Of a stretch of DNA of 64,000 bases, positions 45,477-54,505 are shown one piece after another (within the stretch, counting starts at the first letter, position 1; the number at the start of each line of letters is the position of its first letter). The stretch comes from Aphodovivens sp036306585 (lineage in GTDB: Bacteria; Actinomycetota; Coriobacteriia; Coriobacteriales; Eggerthellaceae): the NCBI GenBank assembly GCA_036306585.1, contig JAXJZF010000006.1, positions 1 through 64,000 of the forward strand, read 5' to 3'. The notes under the pieces were generated by a model, which worked only from the letters and a program-made list of their open reading frames with translations, did not search any database and was not told the origin of the DNA. A program made the translations under genes and the position numbers.

Positions 45477-45857
45477 ATGGCCAAGCTGACCACTGAAGAG
45501 ATCGTTGAAGCTCTGAAAGAGATGACCCTGCTCGAGGCCAAGGACCTCGTGGACGCTATCTGCGAGACCTTCGGCGTTTCCGCCGACGCTCCCGCTGCCG
45601 TGGTTGCCGCTGCTCCCGCTGACGGTGCCGCTGCTGCCGAGGAGAAGACCGAGTTCGACGTTGTGCTCGAGGGCTTCGGCGACAACAAGATCGCTGTCAT
45701 CAAGGTCGTCCGTGAGATCACCGGCCTGGGCCTGAAGGAGGCCAAGGAGGCTGTCGAGAGCGCTCCGACCACTCTGCAGGAGGGCATCGCCAAGGACAAG
45801 GCCGAGGAGATCAAGGGCAAGCTGGAAGAGGCCGGCGCTGCTGTCACCCTCAAGTAA
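45477..45857 (+). CDS. rplL: 50S ribosomal protein L7/L12
   Basis: Stalk protein that recruits and stimulates translation GTPases; present in several copies per ribosome. 126 residues: N-terminal dimerisation helices (1-33, MTLLEAKDLVDAICETFGV), Ala-rich hinge (about 38-58), and C-terminal globular domain with KIAVIKVVREITGLGLKEAK (about 70-89). SD GAAAGGA. Codon use is strongly biased, as expected for a very highly expressed gene. Terminator at 45918. Confidence 0.98.
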   Translation: MAKLTTEEIVEALKEMTLLEAKDLVDAICETFGVSADAPAAVVAAAPADGAAAAEEKTEFDVVLEGFGDNKIAVIKVVREITGLGLKEAKEAVESAPTTLQEGIAKDKAEEIKGKLEEAGAAVTLK

Positions 45858-45917
45858 CTTGTCTCGTCTCCCCGCTTGGGTGGCTTAGCCGTCTAAGCAT
45901 CGACGATACGTCTTTTC

Positions 45918-45963
45918 GGAAGGCCCCGCTTCGTTCGCATCTCGTGGACGGGCGGGGCCTTCC
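45918..45963 (+). terminator. Terminator after rplL
   Basis: Perfect 12-bp arms GGAAGGCCCCGC/GCGGGGCCTTCC with a 22-nt loop, followed by TGTGTT. Confidence 0.75.
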
Positions 45964-46042
45964 TGTGTTCCGGTGCAGGCGCGGCGCCGGATACTATGGT
46001 GACGGGTCGGAAACGAAAACGGCCGCCCTGCGCGCGGGCGCG

Positions 46043-46048
46043 TATAGT
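46043..46048 (+). promoter_or_regulatory. -10 box TATAGT of the DUF4013-type gene
   Basis: CGTATAGTTT, about 70 nt before ATG 46119. Confidence 0.4.
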
Positions 46049-46118
46049 TTGACCTGCGAAATCTTAGCAATGCGCCACGATGATCACGCGACAGCTCACC
46101 TGGAGGGAAGGGGGAGGC

Positions 46119-46991
46119 ATGCAAACCGGATATTTCAGCGCGGCATGGAACGACATCCGCAATTCGCAGGGTTGGTTCCGCAAACTGCTGTTGCTTTCGT
46201 TGCTTATGTTCATCCCCGTGTTCGGATGGGTGGTCTTGGCTGGCTACCTGCTAGGCTGGGCGCGCGATATGGCGTGGGGCGTGCATGCGCCCATGCCCGC
46301 CCACCTGTTCGGCAACGAAGACGGCAAGCTGTACAGCCGCGGGTTCTTCGCGTGGCTGATCCGCGTCGTCCTGACGGCGATCGTGTGGGTGGCATTCAGT
46401 CTAGTGGTGCCTCTTCTGGGCGCCGGGTTCTCCATGCTCGGGCACCTGGGCCACGGGATCATGGGCGTTTCGGCGGGTGTCGGCTCGCTGGGGATGGCGC
46501 TGCTCATCTTGCTCGCCGCGGTATTCTTGGCGATCATGGTCACGTTGTTCACGTGGATAGGCTGGATGCGCATGTCCATCTACGGGCGGCTTTCCGCCGG
46601 GTTCCAATTCGGCCGCATCTGGGCGATGTTGCGTCGCGACACAGGCGGGATCATGCGGATCTTCGGACTGTTCTTCGCCATCAACATCGTGGTTGCCACG
46701 GTGCTGGTGTTCGTCGGGGCGTTCGTGGTGCTGCTGACGGGGGTCGCCATAGCCATCGGCGTAGGGGCGCCTGGGTTGCACTCGCCCGGCATCATGGTGT
46801 GGATGACCATCCTGATGGTGCTCGTGTTCGTTGCGGCGGCGTATTTGAGCATGTGCGTGTACGTGTTCAGCACGATGGTTGCGGTCCGCGCGCTGGGCTA
46901 CTGGACGCGCCAGTTCGACGTGCCGCAGTGGCGCGGGCAGGACGACCCCATGCCTTTCGAGATGGCGGCGTGGCAAGCCAGGCCGCGGTAA
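46119..46991 (+). CDS. DUF4013-type multi-pass membrane protein
   Basis: 290 residues from ATG 46119 (SD GGAAGGGGGAGG); an upstream in-frame ATG at 46080 has no SD. The N-terminus YFSAAWNDIRNSQGWFRKLL followed by a hydrophobic helix (FIPVFGWVVLAGYLLGW) is the DUF4013 layout. About six helices overall, long Gly/Val/Ala stretches, and a cytoplasmic C-tail RQFDVPQWRGQDDPMPFEMA. Function unknown in the family. Monocistronic between the rplL terminator and a strong hairpin at 47039. Confidence 0.82.
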   Translation: MQTGYFSAAWNDIRNSQGWFRKLLLLSLLMFIPVFGWVVLAGYLLGWARDMAWGVHAPMPAHLFGNEDGKLYSRGFFAWLIRVVLTAIVWVAFSLVVPLLGAGFSMLGHLGHGIMGVSAGVGSLGMALLILLAAVFLAIMVTLFTWIGWMRMSIYGRLSAGFQFGRIWAMLRRDTGGIMRIFGLFFAINIVVATVLVFVGAFVVLLTGVAIAIGVGAPGLHSPGIMVWMTILMVLVFVAAAYLSMCVYVFSTMVAVRALGYWTRQFDVPQWRGQDDPMPFEMAAWQARPR

Positions 46992-47038
46992 GGAGAGCGT
47001 TTCGGCTCCGGCGAGGCGCCGTTTCGATTCAGAAGCGA

Positions 47039-47072
47039 ACAGGGGCGGCGCTCTTCGCAGCGTCGCCCCTGT
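47039..47072. terminator. Strong hairpin between convergent genes
   Basis: ACAGGGGCGGCGCT pairs with AGCGTCGCCCCTGT (14 bp with one mismatch), loop CTTCGC. Serves the convergent DUF4013-type gene and the molbindin gene. Confidence 0.7.
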
Positions 47073-47106
47073 CCATAGGGAGGGAAATCCGGATCGTGCG
47101 GCGGGG

Positions 47107-47532
47107 CTACTCCACGCCCACGATGACGTCGGTGGACTTCACGATGGCCACGGCGGGCTTGCCCACTTCCAGACCCAGGTCCTCGATGGCGGAATTGGTG
47201 ATGGAGCCGGTGATCACGCTGCCATCGGCCAGCTCCAGGCCCACATGGCCGTTTACGGCGCCCTTACGGATGGTGGTAACGGTGCCCACCAGCTGGTTGC
47301 GAGCTGAGATGCCGGCGATGCGCTGGTCGCCCGCGGCGAACATCACATTGGTGGATTTGATGATGGCGATGGCGCTCTTGCCCTCCGCCAGCCCCAGGTC
47401 CTTGATAGATTCCATGGTGATATCGGCGCTGATGGGTGCGTCGCCCAGATCGATGGTAACGATGCCGTTGACCGCCCCGTCCTTTACGGAGGAAACGGTG
47501 CCCTTCAACTGGTTGCGAGCGGAAATCTGCAT
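47107..47532 (-). CDS. Molbindin: tandem TOBE/Mop molybdate-binding protein
   Basis: Small cytoplasmic molybdate/tungstate store or buffer. 141 residues made of two near-identical Mop domains, each starting ISARNQL-G-TV and ending V-IVKSTDV (second) or AIIKSTNV (first). No HTH, so it is not ModE. ATG 47532 (minus) with SD GAAAGGA; the frame stays open upstream but over an AT-rich promoter region. Molybdopterin enzymes are common in Eggerthellaceae, and a MoaE-like gene lies 13 kb away. Confidence 0.93.
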   Translation of the reverse strand: MQISARNQLKGTVSSVKDGAVNGIVTIDLGDAPISADITMESIKDLGLAEGKSAIAIIKSTNVMFAAGDQRIAGISARNQLVGTVTTIRKGAVNGHVGLELADGSVITGSITNSAIEDLGLEVGKPAVAIVKSTDVIVGVE

Positions 47533-47962
47533 GATGCGGTCCTTTCGGGTTCTCTGCCGTATGCCGGTGGTCGCTTTATTCTTTAAAACGAACAATGCAA
47601 TTATAATAGCGAAACGAGAATAATCAAGATGCATCTGCGTCCGCGCGCATTTCGCGACTGGGCCGCCTTGCGCGTGTACGGCAGGCAGCTGGAAGCGCTC
47701 TCTGCATACGCTGTCGACATGCGTTTCGCCCGCCCCGCCCTCCAGCTGCCCTGCCCCAAGCCAGGCGGTTGTCTCCCCGGCGTAAGCGGCGGCTTTGCGA
47801 TACACTGGATAGCAACGTTTTCAAAAGCGCGCTGTCGCAGGGAAGGGGATGTGATGCCGGGCGCGGCGCGCGGACGGGGAACGGGGAATGCTCGTTTGGC
47901 CCGCGCTGCCCGGTGCAACGCGGCTTAACGCGGGCCACGCAACACGAAAGTTGGTGGTTGAC
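47533..47962. other. 430-bp divergent gap: AT-rich promoter region and EF-G leader
   Basis: 47570-47630 is unusually AT-rich (TTTAAAACGAACAATGC, then AATTATAATAGCGAAACG) and probably holds the molbindin promoter; TCGCTATTATAA on the minus strand loosely recalls half of a ModE site. A -10 candidate TACACT for the EF-G paralogue is at 47801. The short open frames here lack SD sites and look spurious. Confidence 0.4.
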
Positions 47963-50026
47963 ATGGCAGCTCCTGCTACCGAACACGTGCGAAACATTGT
48001 GCTGGTAGGCCAAGATGGCGCCGGCAAGACATCGCTCGCCGAGGCGATGCTGCACGTCTCGGGCCGCACCCCTCGCATGGGCACGACCCACGATGGGAAA
48101 TCCTATCTTGATTACGATCAGGAAGAGATCCGGCGCCGCTTCACCATCGGCACCTCCATCGCGCCTGTTCCGTACAAAGACTTCAAGATCAACCTGCTGG
48201 ACACTTCGGGGCATCCGGATTTCATCGGCGACACACTGGCATCTATGAACGCCGCGGAGATGGCGTTGTTCGTGGTTGATGCCGTTGCCGGTCCGCAGGT
48301 CATGACCACCAAACTGTGGCGCGAGGCCGAAGGCATGCGCCTATCGCGTGCGGTATTCATCAACCACATCGACCGCGAGAACGCCGACTTCGATACCGCC
48401 ATGGCTCTCTTGCACGCGCGTTTTGGCTCGCGCCTGGGCCCGGTGACCATCCCCATCGGCGTGGATAAGGACTTCAAGGGCGTCATCGACGTGCTGCGCA
48501 TGAAGGCGCGCTATTTCGACCAGGGCGACGCGAACGTCGAGCGCGTTGAGGATATCCCCGAAGAATATGCCGAAATCGCCGCTGCCGCGCGCGAGAAGCT
48601 GTGCGATCTTGTGGCCGAGGCCGACGACGAGCTGATGATGAAGTACCTGGAAGGCGACGAGCAGCTCACCCAGGAGGAGCTGGAAAGTCTGCTGGACAAG
48701 GCCATCGCGCAGGAACTGTTTATCCCGGTGTTCGTGGGCTCCACCATTATCGAGCAGGGCATCAAGGCGGTCATGGATGACATCACCACCTATTTTCCCA
48801 GCCCGCGCGACCATGGCAAGTTCGTCGCCGGCGGCCAGGCGGTCAACATCGACGAGTCGGGCCGTCCTGCCGCGTTCGTGTTCAAAACGCTGTCCGATCC
48901 GTTCGTGGGGCGTCTGAGCTTCCTGAAGGTGTTCTCCGGCGTGTTGGAACCCGGCATGGAGCTGGTGAACGCACGCACGGGCAAGAAGGAGCGCCTGGGC
49001 CATCTGTACGTGATGATGGGCAAGGAAACCGTAGACGTGAAAAGCGCCAAGGCCGGCGACATTATCGTGGTGCCCAAGTTGTCGGAGACCCGCACGGGCG
49101 ACACCTTGTCGCAGACCGGCGAGATCGCCATCGACCCTATGCCCATGCCGACTCCTCAATACCCCGTTGCCATCGAGGCCGTCAACAAGAAGGAAGAGGA
49201 TAAACTGGGCACGTTCCTGGCACGCGCCTGCGAGAACGACCCCACGATGGTTATCGAGCGCAACGAGGAGACCCACCAGACCGTGCTGATGGCCATGGGC
49301 GATGCTCAAGTGGAAACGGTCCTGGCGCGCTGCAAGGAGCAGACCGGCGTCGAGACGCGCCTGGTGCCCGTGCGCATCCCGTATCGCGAGACCATCCGCA
49401 AGACCGCAGAGGCGCAGGGCCGCCACAAGAAGCAGACCGGCGGCGCGGGCCAGTTCGGCGATTGCTGGCTGCGTTTGGAGCCCAACCCCGGTCAGGGTTA
49501 CGAGTTCGTCGATGCCATCAAAGGCGGCGCCATCCCCGGCGGACTTATCCCCGCAGTGGACAAGGGCGTGCAGGAGGCCATGGCAGAAGGCTTTTTGGCA
49601 GGCTATCCCATGGTGGACATCAAGTGCACCGTCTACGATGGCAGTTACCATTCGGTCGACTCCAACGAGATGGCATTCAAAACGGCTGCGCGCATCGGTT
49701 TCCGCACGGCATGCGAGAAAGCCGACCCGATTCTGCTCGAGCCTATGGCGCACCTTGAGGTTGCCGTCACCGACGAATACGCCGGCACGGTGATGGGCGA
49801 CATCTCCACCCGCCGCGGGCGCATCATCGGCACCGACTCCAACGACCAAGGCGAGACCATCATAATCGTGCGCGTGCCCTACGCCGAGGTGCTCAACTAC
49901 ACCAAGGACCTGCGTGCCCTCACGCGCGGCAGCGGCTCCTACACGATCAGGGTGGAAGGCTACGACCAGGCGCCCACCGATGTGACGAAGAAGCTGGTGG
50001 AGGCTTATCAGGCATCTAGGGGCTAG
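47963..50026 (+). CDS. Elongation factor G-like translational GTPase (EF-G paralogue)
   Basis: 687 residues from ATG 47963. All five EF-G domains are present, but the G motifs are altered: G1 GQDGAGKTS (16-24) instead of GHIDAGKTT, G3 DTSGHPDF (80; catalytic His kept) and G4 NHID (134-137) instead of NKxD. This is the FusA-like/EF-G2 branch of actinobacteria, whose role is uncertain; mycobacterial EF-G2 is reported to lack ribosome-dependent GTPase activity. Canonical fusA should be in the str operon, not here. Weak SD; 14-bp terminator at 50096. Confidence 0.92.
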   Translation: MAAPATEHVRNIVLVGQDGAGKTSLAEAMLHVSGRTPRMGTTHDGKSYLDYDQEEIRRRFTIGTSIAPVPYKDFKINLLDTSGHPDFIGDTLASMNAAEMALFVVDAVAGPQVMTTKLWREAEGMRLSRAVFINHIDRENADFDTAMALLHARFGSRLGPVTIPIGVDKDFKGVIDVLRMKARYFDQGDANVERVEDIPEEYAEIAAAAREKLCDLVAEADDELMMKYLEGDEQLTQEELESLLDKAIAQELFIPVFVGSTIIEQGIKAVMDDITTYFPSPRDHGKFVAGGQAVNIDESGRPAAFVFKTLSDPFVGRLSFLKVFSGVLEPGMELVNARTGKKERLGHLYVMMGKETVDVKSAKAGDIIVVPKLSETRTGDTLSQTGEIAIDPMPMPTPQYPVAIEAVNKKEEDKLGTFLARACENDPTMVIERNEETHQTVLMAMGDAQVETVLARCKEQTGVETRLVPVRIPYRETIRKTAEAQGRHKKQTGGAGQFGDCWLRLEPNPGQGYEFVDAIKGGAIPGGLIPAVDKGVQEAMAEGFLAGYPMVDIKCTVYDGSYHSVDSNEMAFKTAARIGFRTACEKADPILLEPMAHLEVAVTDEYAGTVMGDISTRRGRIIGTDSNDQGETIIIVRVPYAEVLNYTKDLRALTRGSGSYTIRVEGYDQAPTDVTKKLVEAYQASRG

Positions 50027-50095
50027 CGGTTTAGGCAGTCTGCCGATATCGGAAGGTCCGCGTTCGCGCGTCCTCCCGGCGTCATAGCTAGCGTC

Positions 50096-50136
50096 AAGCC
50101 CGCACCGATGGATCGAAGTCCGATCGGTGCGGGCTT
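50096..50136 (+). terminator. Terminator after EF-G paralogue
   Basis: Perfect 14-bp arms AAGCCCGCACCGAT/ATCGGTGCGGGCTT, 13-nt loop, followed by TCGCGTTTT. Confidence 0.88.
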
Positions 50137-50264
50137 TCGCGTTTTCGACACTCGTCAGGATGGTGCGCTGGCTTTTCCAAAAAACGGGAATCTTTGATTC
50201 GCGCTGCGACGAAGTGCCGACTGCGTCGAAAGCGGGATTCTTCTGCTGTTGCGGCTGGAAAGGC

Positions 50265-51770
50265 CTATACCGGCTGCCAGATGCGGACGCGGCAGCAGTG
50301 GATGTGCTCGCCGCCGAGCGGGGTGTGGTCGATGTTGGCATAGGTGACGATGGCGCTCACGGTGCCGGTCGAGGCCAGGTAGTCGCCGTAGTCGTCGGAG
50401 CCGTTCTCCATGCCCAGCGTGAACCAGGTGTTGGAGGACAGGTCCACTCCGCATACCGAGCTGGTGGATTTCACCATTAGGTAGTTTCCGCACCACGCCG
50501 GCGCGGCGGACGGCGTACGCGCGAAGCGGAACCATGACGCGGCGCTGTAGTTGCCGCCGCGGGTGTCTTGGGCGGGGCAGTAGGTGCCCAGGTTGGCGAT
50601 GCCGCCGCCGTAATCGTAGATGGCATCGAACGAGAACATGAAGCCGTTGGCCCCGTACCCCGCCTCCAAAGGCGACATGCGGCTGGGCAGCACCAGGGTG
50701 TCGGTGGCGCTGCACGAAGCGGCGTCGATGCAGGTCAGCTGGTAGTAGGTGCCCGACGTATCGGCGCGCGGCGTGGCCACCACGGCATCGGCGCACGCGT
50801 AGGGTGCGGTGGCGAAGCGCCCGTCCGATGTCCAGACGGTCTGCGCGTCCTGGCTGCCGAAGGTCGCGGTCATCAGGCGTGATTCCTCCGACGACGCGTC
50901 GGTGTCGGACTTGGGCATCACCTGCCAGAACGCGCGCTCGCCCGCCACGGCGATGGAGGGAGCCTCCCAATCGCCACCGCCTTCCTCGGCAAGCGCCGGC
51001 TGGCCCAGCACCCCTTCCGCAGACAGGGGGGCGGTGTACACGCGCCAGGCGTTTTCCAGGATGTCCTCCTCCACCCACACGAGGCCCTGCTCGTTGGCGC
51101 GGGCGTCGTAGATCTGGAAGCCCTCGCCGAGTCCCTGGGGCTTGTCGAGCACGGTGGAGAGGTCGCCCGAGCCCAGGCGGAGGAGCGCTACGGTGCACAG
51201 CGGGTTGGCGGTTTCGCTGGGGACGATGCAGCACGCCAGCGCATCGCACGACGAGAACACCAGCGTGCCAAAGGGGAGCTCGTAGCTGCCCACCAGCTGC
51301 ATGTGCTCGTCGGCGGAAACGGCGTCGCCTAGATCGTTGGAGGAGGACACGGCGCTTTCGGGCACTTCGAGGGTGGAGACGGTGCCGGTGTCGGAGCTTT
51401 GCTGCGATGCCAGGTACACACCGCCGCCGAGCACGGCGACCGCCCCGATGCCCACCGCGCCTGCCACCAAATGGCGGCGCGTGATGACGGGGCCGCCGGA
51501 CGGGCCGCCTGGGGTGCGCGAGCTGCCGATGCCGACGCCGCCGCGGGCGTTGGGGGGCGTGCGGTGCGCGGCGGCGGAGTGGGAGCGCGTGCGCACGCGG
51601 CCAGATGCGGAGCGCTTCGCCCCATCCGATCCCAGCCCGGCGACGTTGCCGATCTGGGCGCCGAGAGCCTTGGATTGGTGCAGCGCGGCATCGCCGCGGC
51701 GTGCGCTGCGGCGTGATGCTGAAGAGATGCGACGGGCGCGTGAGCCCGGTGTGGATCTGCGGGTTGCCAT
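50265..51770 (-). CDS. Membrane-anchored protein with internal twin-arginine segment, beta-propeller-like
   Basis: 501 residues, unknown function. The first 95 residues are Arg/Ser/Ala/Gly-rich and likely disordered. TRRHLVAGAVGIGAVAVLGG (97-116) is a twin-arginine motif followed by a hydrophobic helix, resembling a Tat signal or anchor placed far from the N-terminus. The extracytoplasmic part (about 140-500) shows repeated beta-strand segments with Trp/Tyr and Asp patterns and several Cys (SSCDALACCIVPS, CIDAASCSATD, HCCRVRIW), suggesting disulphide-stabilised WD/propeller-like repeats (inference). The -10-like CACAAT 7 nt before ATG 51770 implies a leaderless mRNA. Confidence 0.8.
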   Translation of the reverse strand: MATRRSTPGSRARRISSASRRSARRGDAALHQSKALGAQIGNVAGLGSDGAKRSASGRVRTRSHSAAAHRTPPNARGGVGIGSSRTPGGPSGGPVITRRHLVAGAVGIGAVAVLGGGVYLASQQSSDTGTVSTLEVPESAVSSSNDLGDAVSADEHMQLVGSYELPFGTLVFSSCDALACCIVPSETANPLCTVALLRLGSGDLSTVLDKPQGLGEGFQIYDARANEQGLVWVEEDILENAWRVYTAPLSAEGVLGQPALAEEGGGDWEAPSIAVAGERAFWQVMPKSDTDASSEESRLMTATFGSQDAQTVWTSDGRFATAPYACADAVVATPRADTSGTYYQLTCIDAASCSATDTLVLPSRMSPLEAGYGANGFMFSFDAIYDYGGGIANLGTYCPAQDTRGGNYSAASWFRFARTPSAAPAWCGNYLMVKSTSSVCGVDLSSNTWFTLGMENGSDDYGDYLASTGTVSAIVTYANIDHTPLGGEHIHCCRVRIWQPV

Positions 51771-51824
51771 GGTGTTTATTGTGTCATTTCATTTACAGGC
51801 GCGCGTCTGATCGGGGCCAATTGC

Positions 51825-51830
51825 TACAAT
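51825..51830 (+). promoter_or_regulatory. Extended -10 promoter of the second two-component operon
   Basis: TTGCTACAAT fits TGn-TACAAT; start near 51837, leader about 150 nt. Confidence 0.5.
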
Positions 51831-51986
51831 AAACGCAAAACGCGCGTAAAGGGCGTCGGCTCGCCCTGCCCGCGATCCGGTTTCGCCGAACCTGCGGGCA
51901 CTCGGGGCCTGCCTCCTGGGCGCGCGAAGGCCCTGCGTATGCGGCTTTCAAACGAAGCAGACCGACGTTGATATCGAGGTGAGGTC

Positions 51987-52700
51987 ATGAGCAGCAACGA
52001 GACGCGACGCATTCTTCTGGTTGAAGACGAAAAGAACATCCGCGAAGCGGTGACGGCATATCTGGAGCGCGAGAACTATTGGGTAACCGCTGCCGGCGAC
52101 GGCCAGGAAGCACTCGAGGAGTTTTCCAAGCACCATTTCGACCTGGTGATCCTCGACCTTATGCTTCCGCGCGTGCCGGGCGAGCGCGTGTGCCGCGCCA
52201 TCCGCGACAACTCCGACGTGCCCATCATCATGCTCACGGCGAAGGGTGAGGTCGAGGACCGTATCATCGGCCTGGAGTTGGGCGCCGACGACTACCTGGT
52301 CAAGCCGTTTAGCCCCCGCGAGCTGGTGGCGCGCGTCCGCGCGTTGCTTCGCCGCGTGCATGCCGACACCGAGCCGCAGCGCGAGGTGTTGGAGTTCGGC
52401 GAGCTCACCATCGACGTGTCGGGCCACAAGGTGATGGTGGCGGGCAAGGAGATCGATCTGACTGCCAGCGAATTCAAGCTGCTCACCACGCTGTCCCGCT
52501 ATCCCGGCCGCGTGTATTCGCGCATGGAGCTGGTCGAGAAGGTGCTCGGCTACGACTTCGAGGGCTACGAGCGCACCATCGACAGCCATGTGAAGAACCT
52601 GCGCGCCAAGATCGGCGATAATCCGCGCAACCCCAAGTGGCTGCATACCGTCCATGGCGTGGGCTACCGTTTCGAGGACCCCACCAAGTCGGGCCAGTAG
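51987..52700 (+). CDS. OmpR/PhoB-family response regulator
   Basis: 237 residues. Receiver: VEDE (about 12), phospho-acceptor in LVILDLMLPRVPGE (about 55), IMLTAKG and YLVKPFSPREL. C-terminal winged HTH (about 135-232): LTASEFKLLTTL, DSHVKNLRAKIGDNP, VHGVGYRFED. ATG 51987 with GAGGTGAG upstream. The histidine kinase begins 31 nt downstream. Target genes unknown; the kinase has an extracytoplasmic sensor, so an envelope signal is likely. Confidence 0.95.
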   Translation: MSSNETRRILLVEDEKNIREAVTAYLERENYWVTAAGDGQEALEEFSKHHFDLVILDLMLPRVPGERVCRAIRDNSDVPIIMLTAKGEVEDRIIGLELGADDYLVKPFSPRELVARVRALLRRVHADTEPQREVLEFGELTIDVSGHKVMVAGKEIDLTASEFKLLTTLSRYPGRVYSRMELVEKVLGYDFEGYERTIDSHVKNLRAKIGDNPRNPKWLHTVHGVGYRFEDPTKSGQ

Positions 52701-52731
52701 CCCGGCTGCGTTCGCCGAAAGCGCAACGAGC

Positions 52732-54366
52732 ATGTTGGCTATCGACAACGATGCCGCCCTCCAGGCGGCATCGTCTGCTTCAGAGAAGAAGGGCAAAGGC
52801 GGGGAAAAGCCTGAGGACCGTGGCGTCTCTAAGAAGCGCAAAGGATGGAATGGCCTGACCTACACCACGCGCGTCACCCTGTCGTTCGCTCTCATTGCCG
52901 CCATGACCGCGCTGGTTGCGATCGGGGTGGTATCGTTCGTGTGGGAGCAGCACTTCCAAACCTACACGCGCGACAACATGGAATCCATCGCCTCCATAAC
53001 CGCCGATCAGATCGCCGACAACTACGCCGATTCGGGTGCCTTCGACGGTGAAACGATCATGCCGGCGCGCACGATGCTGGCCATGACGCCCGGCATCGGC
53101 ATCCGCGTGGTCAACAACACCGTCGCCTACGATGCGGAAAGCCCGGTTTCCATCCCCTTCGATTCCACGCGCCTCTCCACGGCGCAGGCGGGGGCGAGCG
53201 GCACGTCGCTGGCGCCGAAGAACCCCTCGCCCGAGCAGATGGCCACCGCCGCTATCGAGGTGGACGGCCAGGCGGTGGGCTCGGTGAACGTGTGGGTACT
53301 CGGCTCCGACACACTGCTGCGTTCTGCCGACGAGCAGTTCCGCAACAATTCCTACCAGGCCATGGCAATCGCGACGATCGTGGCCATCGTACTCGCATCG
53401 TGCTGCGGCTATCTGTTCGCACGCGGCCTGGTGAATCCCATCAACCGCATCACCAAGACGGCGAAGGCCATCAAGGAGGGCAACCTGTCAGCGCGCACAG
53501 GCCTGTCCGGCGGCGACGAGATCGCCGAGCTAGGGCAGACGTTCGACGAGATGGCCGAATCGGTCGAAAAGGACCGTGAGCTGGAACGTCGCCTCACCAC
53601 CGACGTCGCGCACGAGCTGCGCACGCCGCTGATGGCAATCCAGTCGACGGTCGAGGCCATGGTCGACGGCGTGTTCGAGGCCGATCAGGAGCGCCTCGAG
53701 ACGGTGAATTCCGAGGTCCAGCGTTTGGGTCGCCTGGTCAGCGCGTTGCTTTCGCTGTCGCGCTTGGAGAACCGCTCCACGCCCATGAAGGAAGAGGTGG
53801 TGAACGTGGGCGACTTGATATCGTCCATCGTGGCCACCCACGAGGCGTTCGTCGCCGATTCCGGCCTTTCCCTCACCTACGAGATGGAGAAGAACGTCCT
53901 GGTGAAGGGCGACGCCGACATGATCCGCCAAGCGACGGCGAACCTCATCTCCAACGCGGTGCGCTACACGCCCGAGGGCGGGCACATCACGGTGAAGGTG
54001 TCGCGCGGCGACATTATGGCGGCCATCTCGGTGCGCGACACGGGCATCGGCCTCACGCCCGAGGAATGCAAGATGGTGTTCTCGCGCTTCTGGCGCGCCG
54101 ACGCGGGCCGCGCCCGCGCCAGCGGAGGTTTGGGCATCGGGCTGGCTGTGGTGAAGGAGATCGTCGACCGTCATCATGGCTGGGTGCAGGTCGAGGGCAA
54201 GAAGGACGAAGGGGCATGCTTCACCATCCACCTTCCGCTGTACGACCCCGAGGTCGAGGCGCGACAGAACGCGAAATCGGGCCGCACCGGGCGCCAGAAA
54301 CCGGTGAAGCCAAAAGGTTCCAAAGCCTCGAAGGAAGGCAAAAGCAGGAAATCGCGTGAGCGCTAG
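52732..54366 (+). CDS. Sensor histidine kinase with extracytoplasmic sensor domain
   Basis: 544 residues from ATG 52732; the start is uncertain because the SD is weak. Basic cytoplasmic N-tail (about 1-45), TM1 (about 52-76), extracytoplasmic sensor (about 77-210), TM2 (about 213-238), HAMP (RGLVNPINRITKTAKAI), HisKA TTDVAHELRTPLMAIQS, and HATPase with NLISNAVRYTPEGG, DTGIGLT and GLGIGLAVV. The last 35 residues are Lys/Arg/Ser-rich. Partner is the upstream regulator. Signal unknown. Confidence 0.93.
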   Translation: MLAIDNDAALQAASSASEKKGKGGEKPEDRGVSKKRKGWNGLTYTTRVTLSFALIAAMTALVAIGVVSFVWEQHFQTYTRDNMESIASITADQIADNYADSGAFDGETIMPARTMLAMTPGIGIRVVNNTVAYDAESPVSIPFDSTRLSTAQAGASGTSLAPKNPSPEQMATAAIEVDGQAVGSVNVWVLGSDTLLRSADEQFRNNSYQAMAIATIVAIVLASCCGYLFARGLVNPINRITKTAKAIKEGNLSARTGLSGGDEIAELGQTFDEMAESVEKDRELERRLTTDVAHELRTPLMAIQSTVEAMVDGVFEADQERLETVNSEVQRLGRLVSALLSLSRLENRSTPMKEEVVNVGDLISSIVATHEAFVADSGLSLTYEMEKNVLVKGDADMIRQATANLISNAVRYTPEGGHITVKVSRGDIMAAISVRDTGIGLTPEECKMVFSRFWRADAGRARASGGLGIGLAVVKEIVDRHHGWVQVEGKKDEGACFTIHLPLYDPEVEARQNAKSGRTGRQKPVKPKGSKASKEGKSRKSRER

Positions 54367-54388
54367 CCCGAAGACGCGCGAATGCGCG

Positions 54389-54394
54389 ATAATG
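54389..54394 (+). promoter_or_regulatory. -10 box GATAAT of purC
   Basis: GCGCGATAATGG, 112 nt before ATG 54506. Confidence 0.35.
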
Positions 54395-54505
54395 GGCAGC
54401 GCTGCGTTCGCGACGGGTTTTCCGCTGCGCGGCGCAACGAGACGCTGAAGGACGCGGCTACTGCGTTTGAAGTGGCAAGACTGTACGGCAAGGGAGTCAG
54501 GGTAC

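Noticed and set aside
47629..47928. 99-codon frame in the molbindin/EF-G gap
   Set aside because: No SD, unbiased composition, and overlaps the AT-rich promoter region and EF-G leader.
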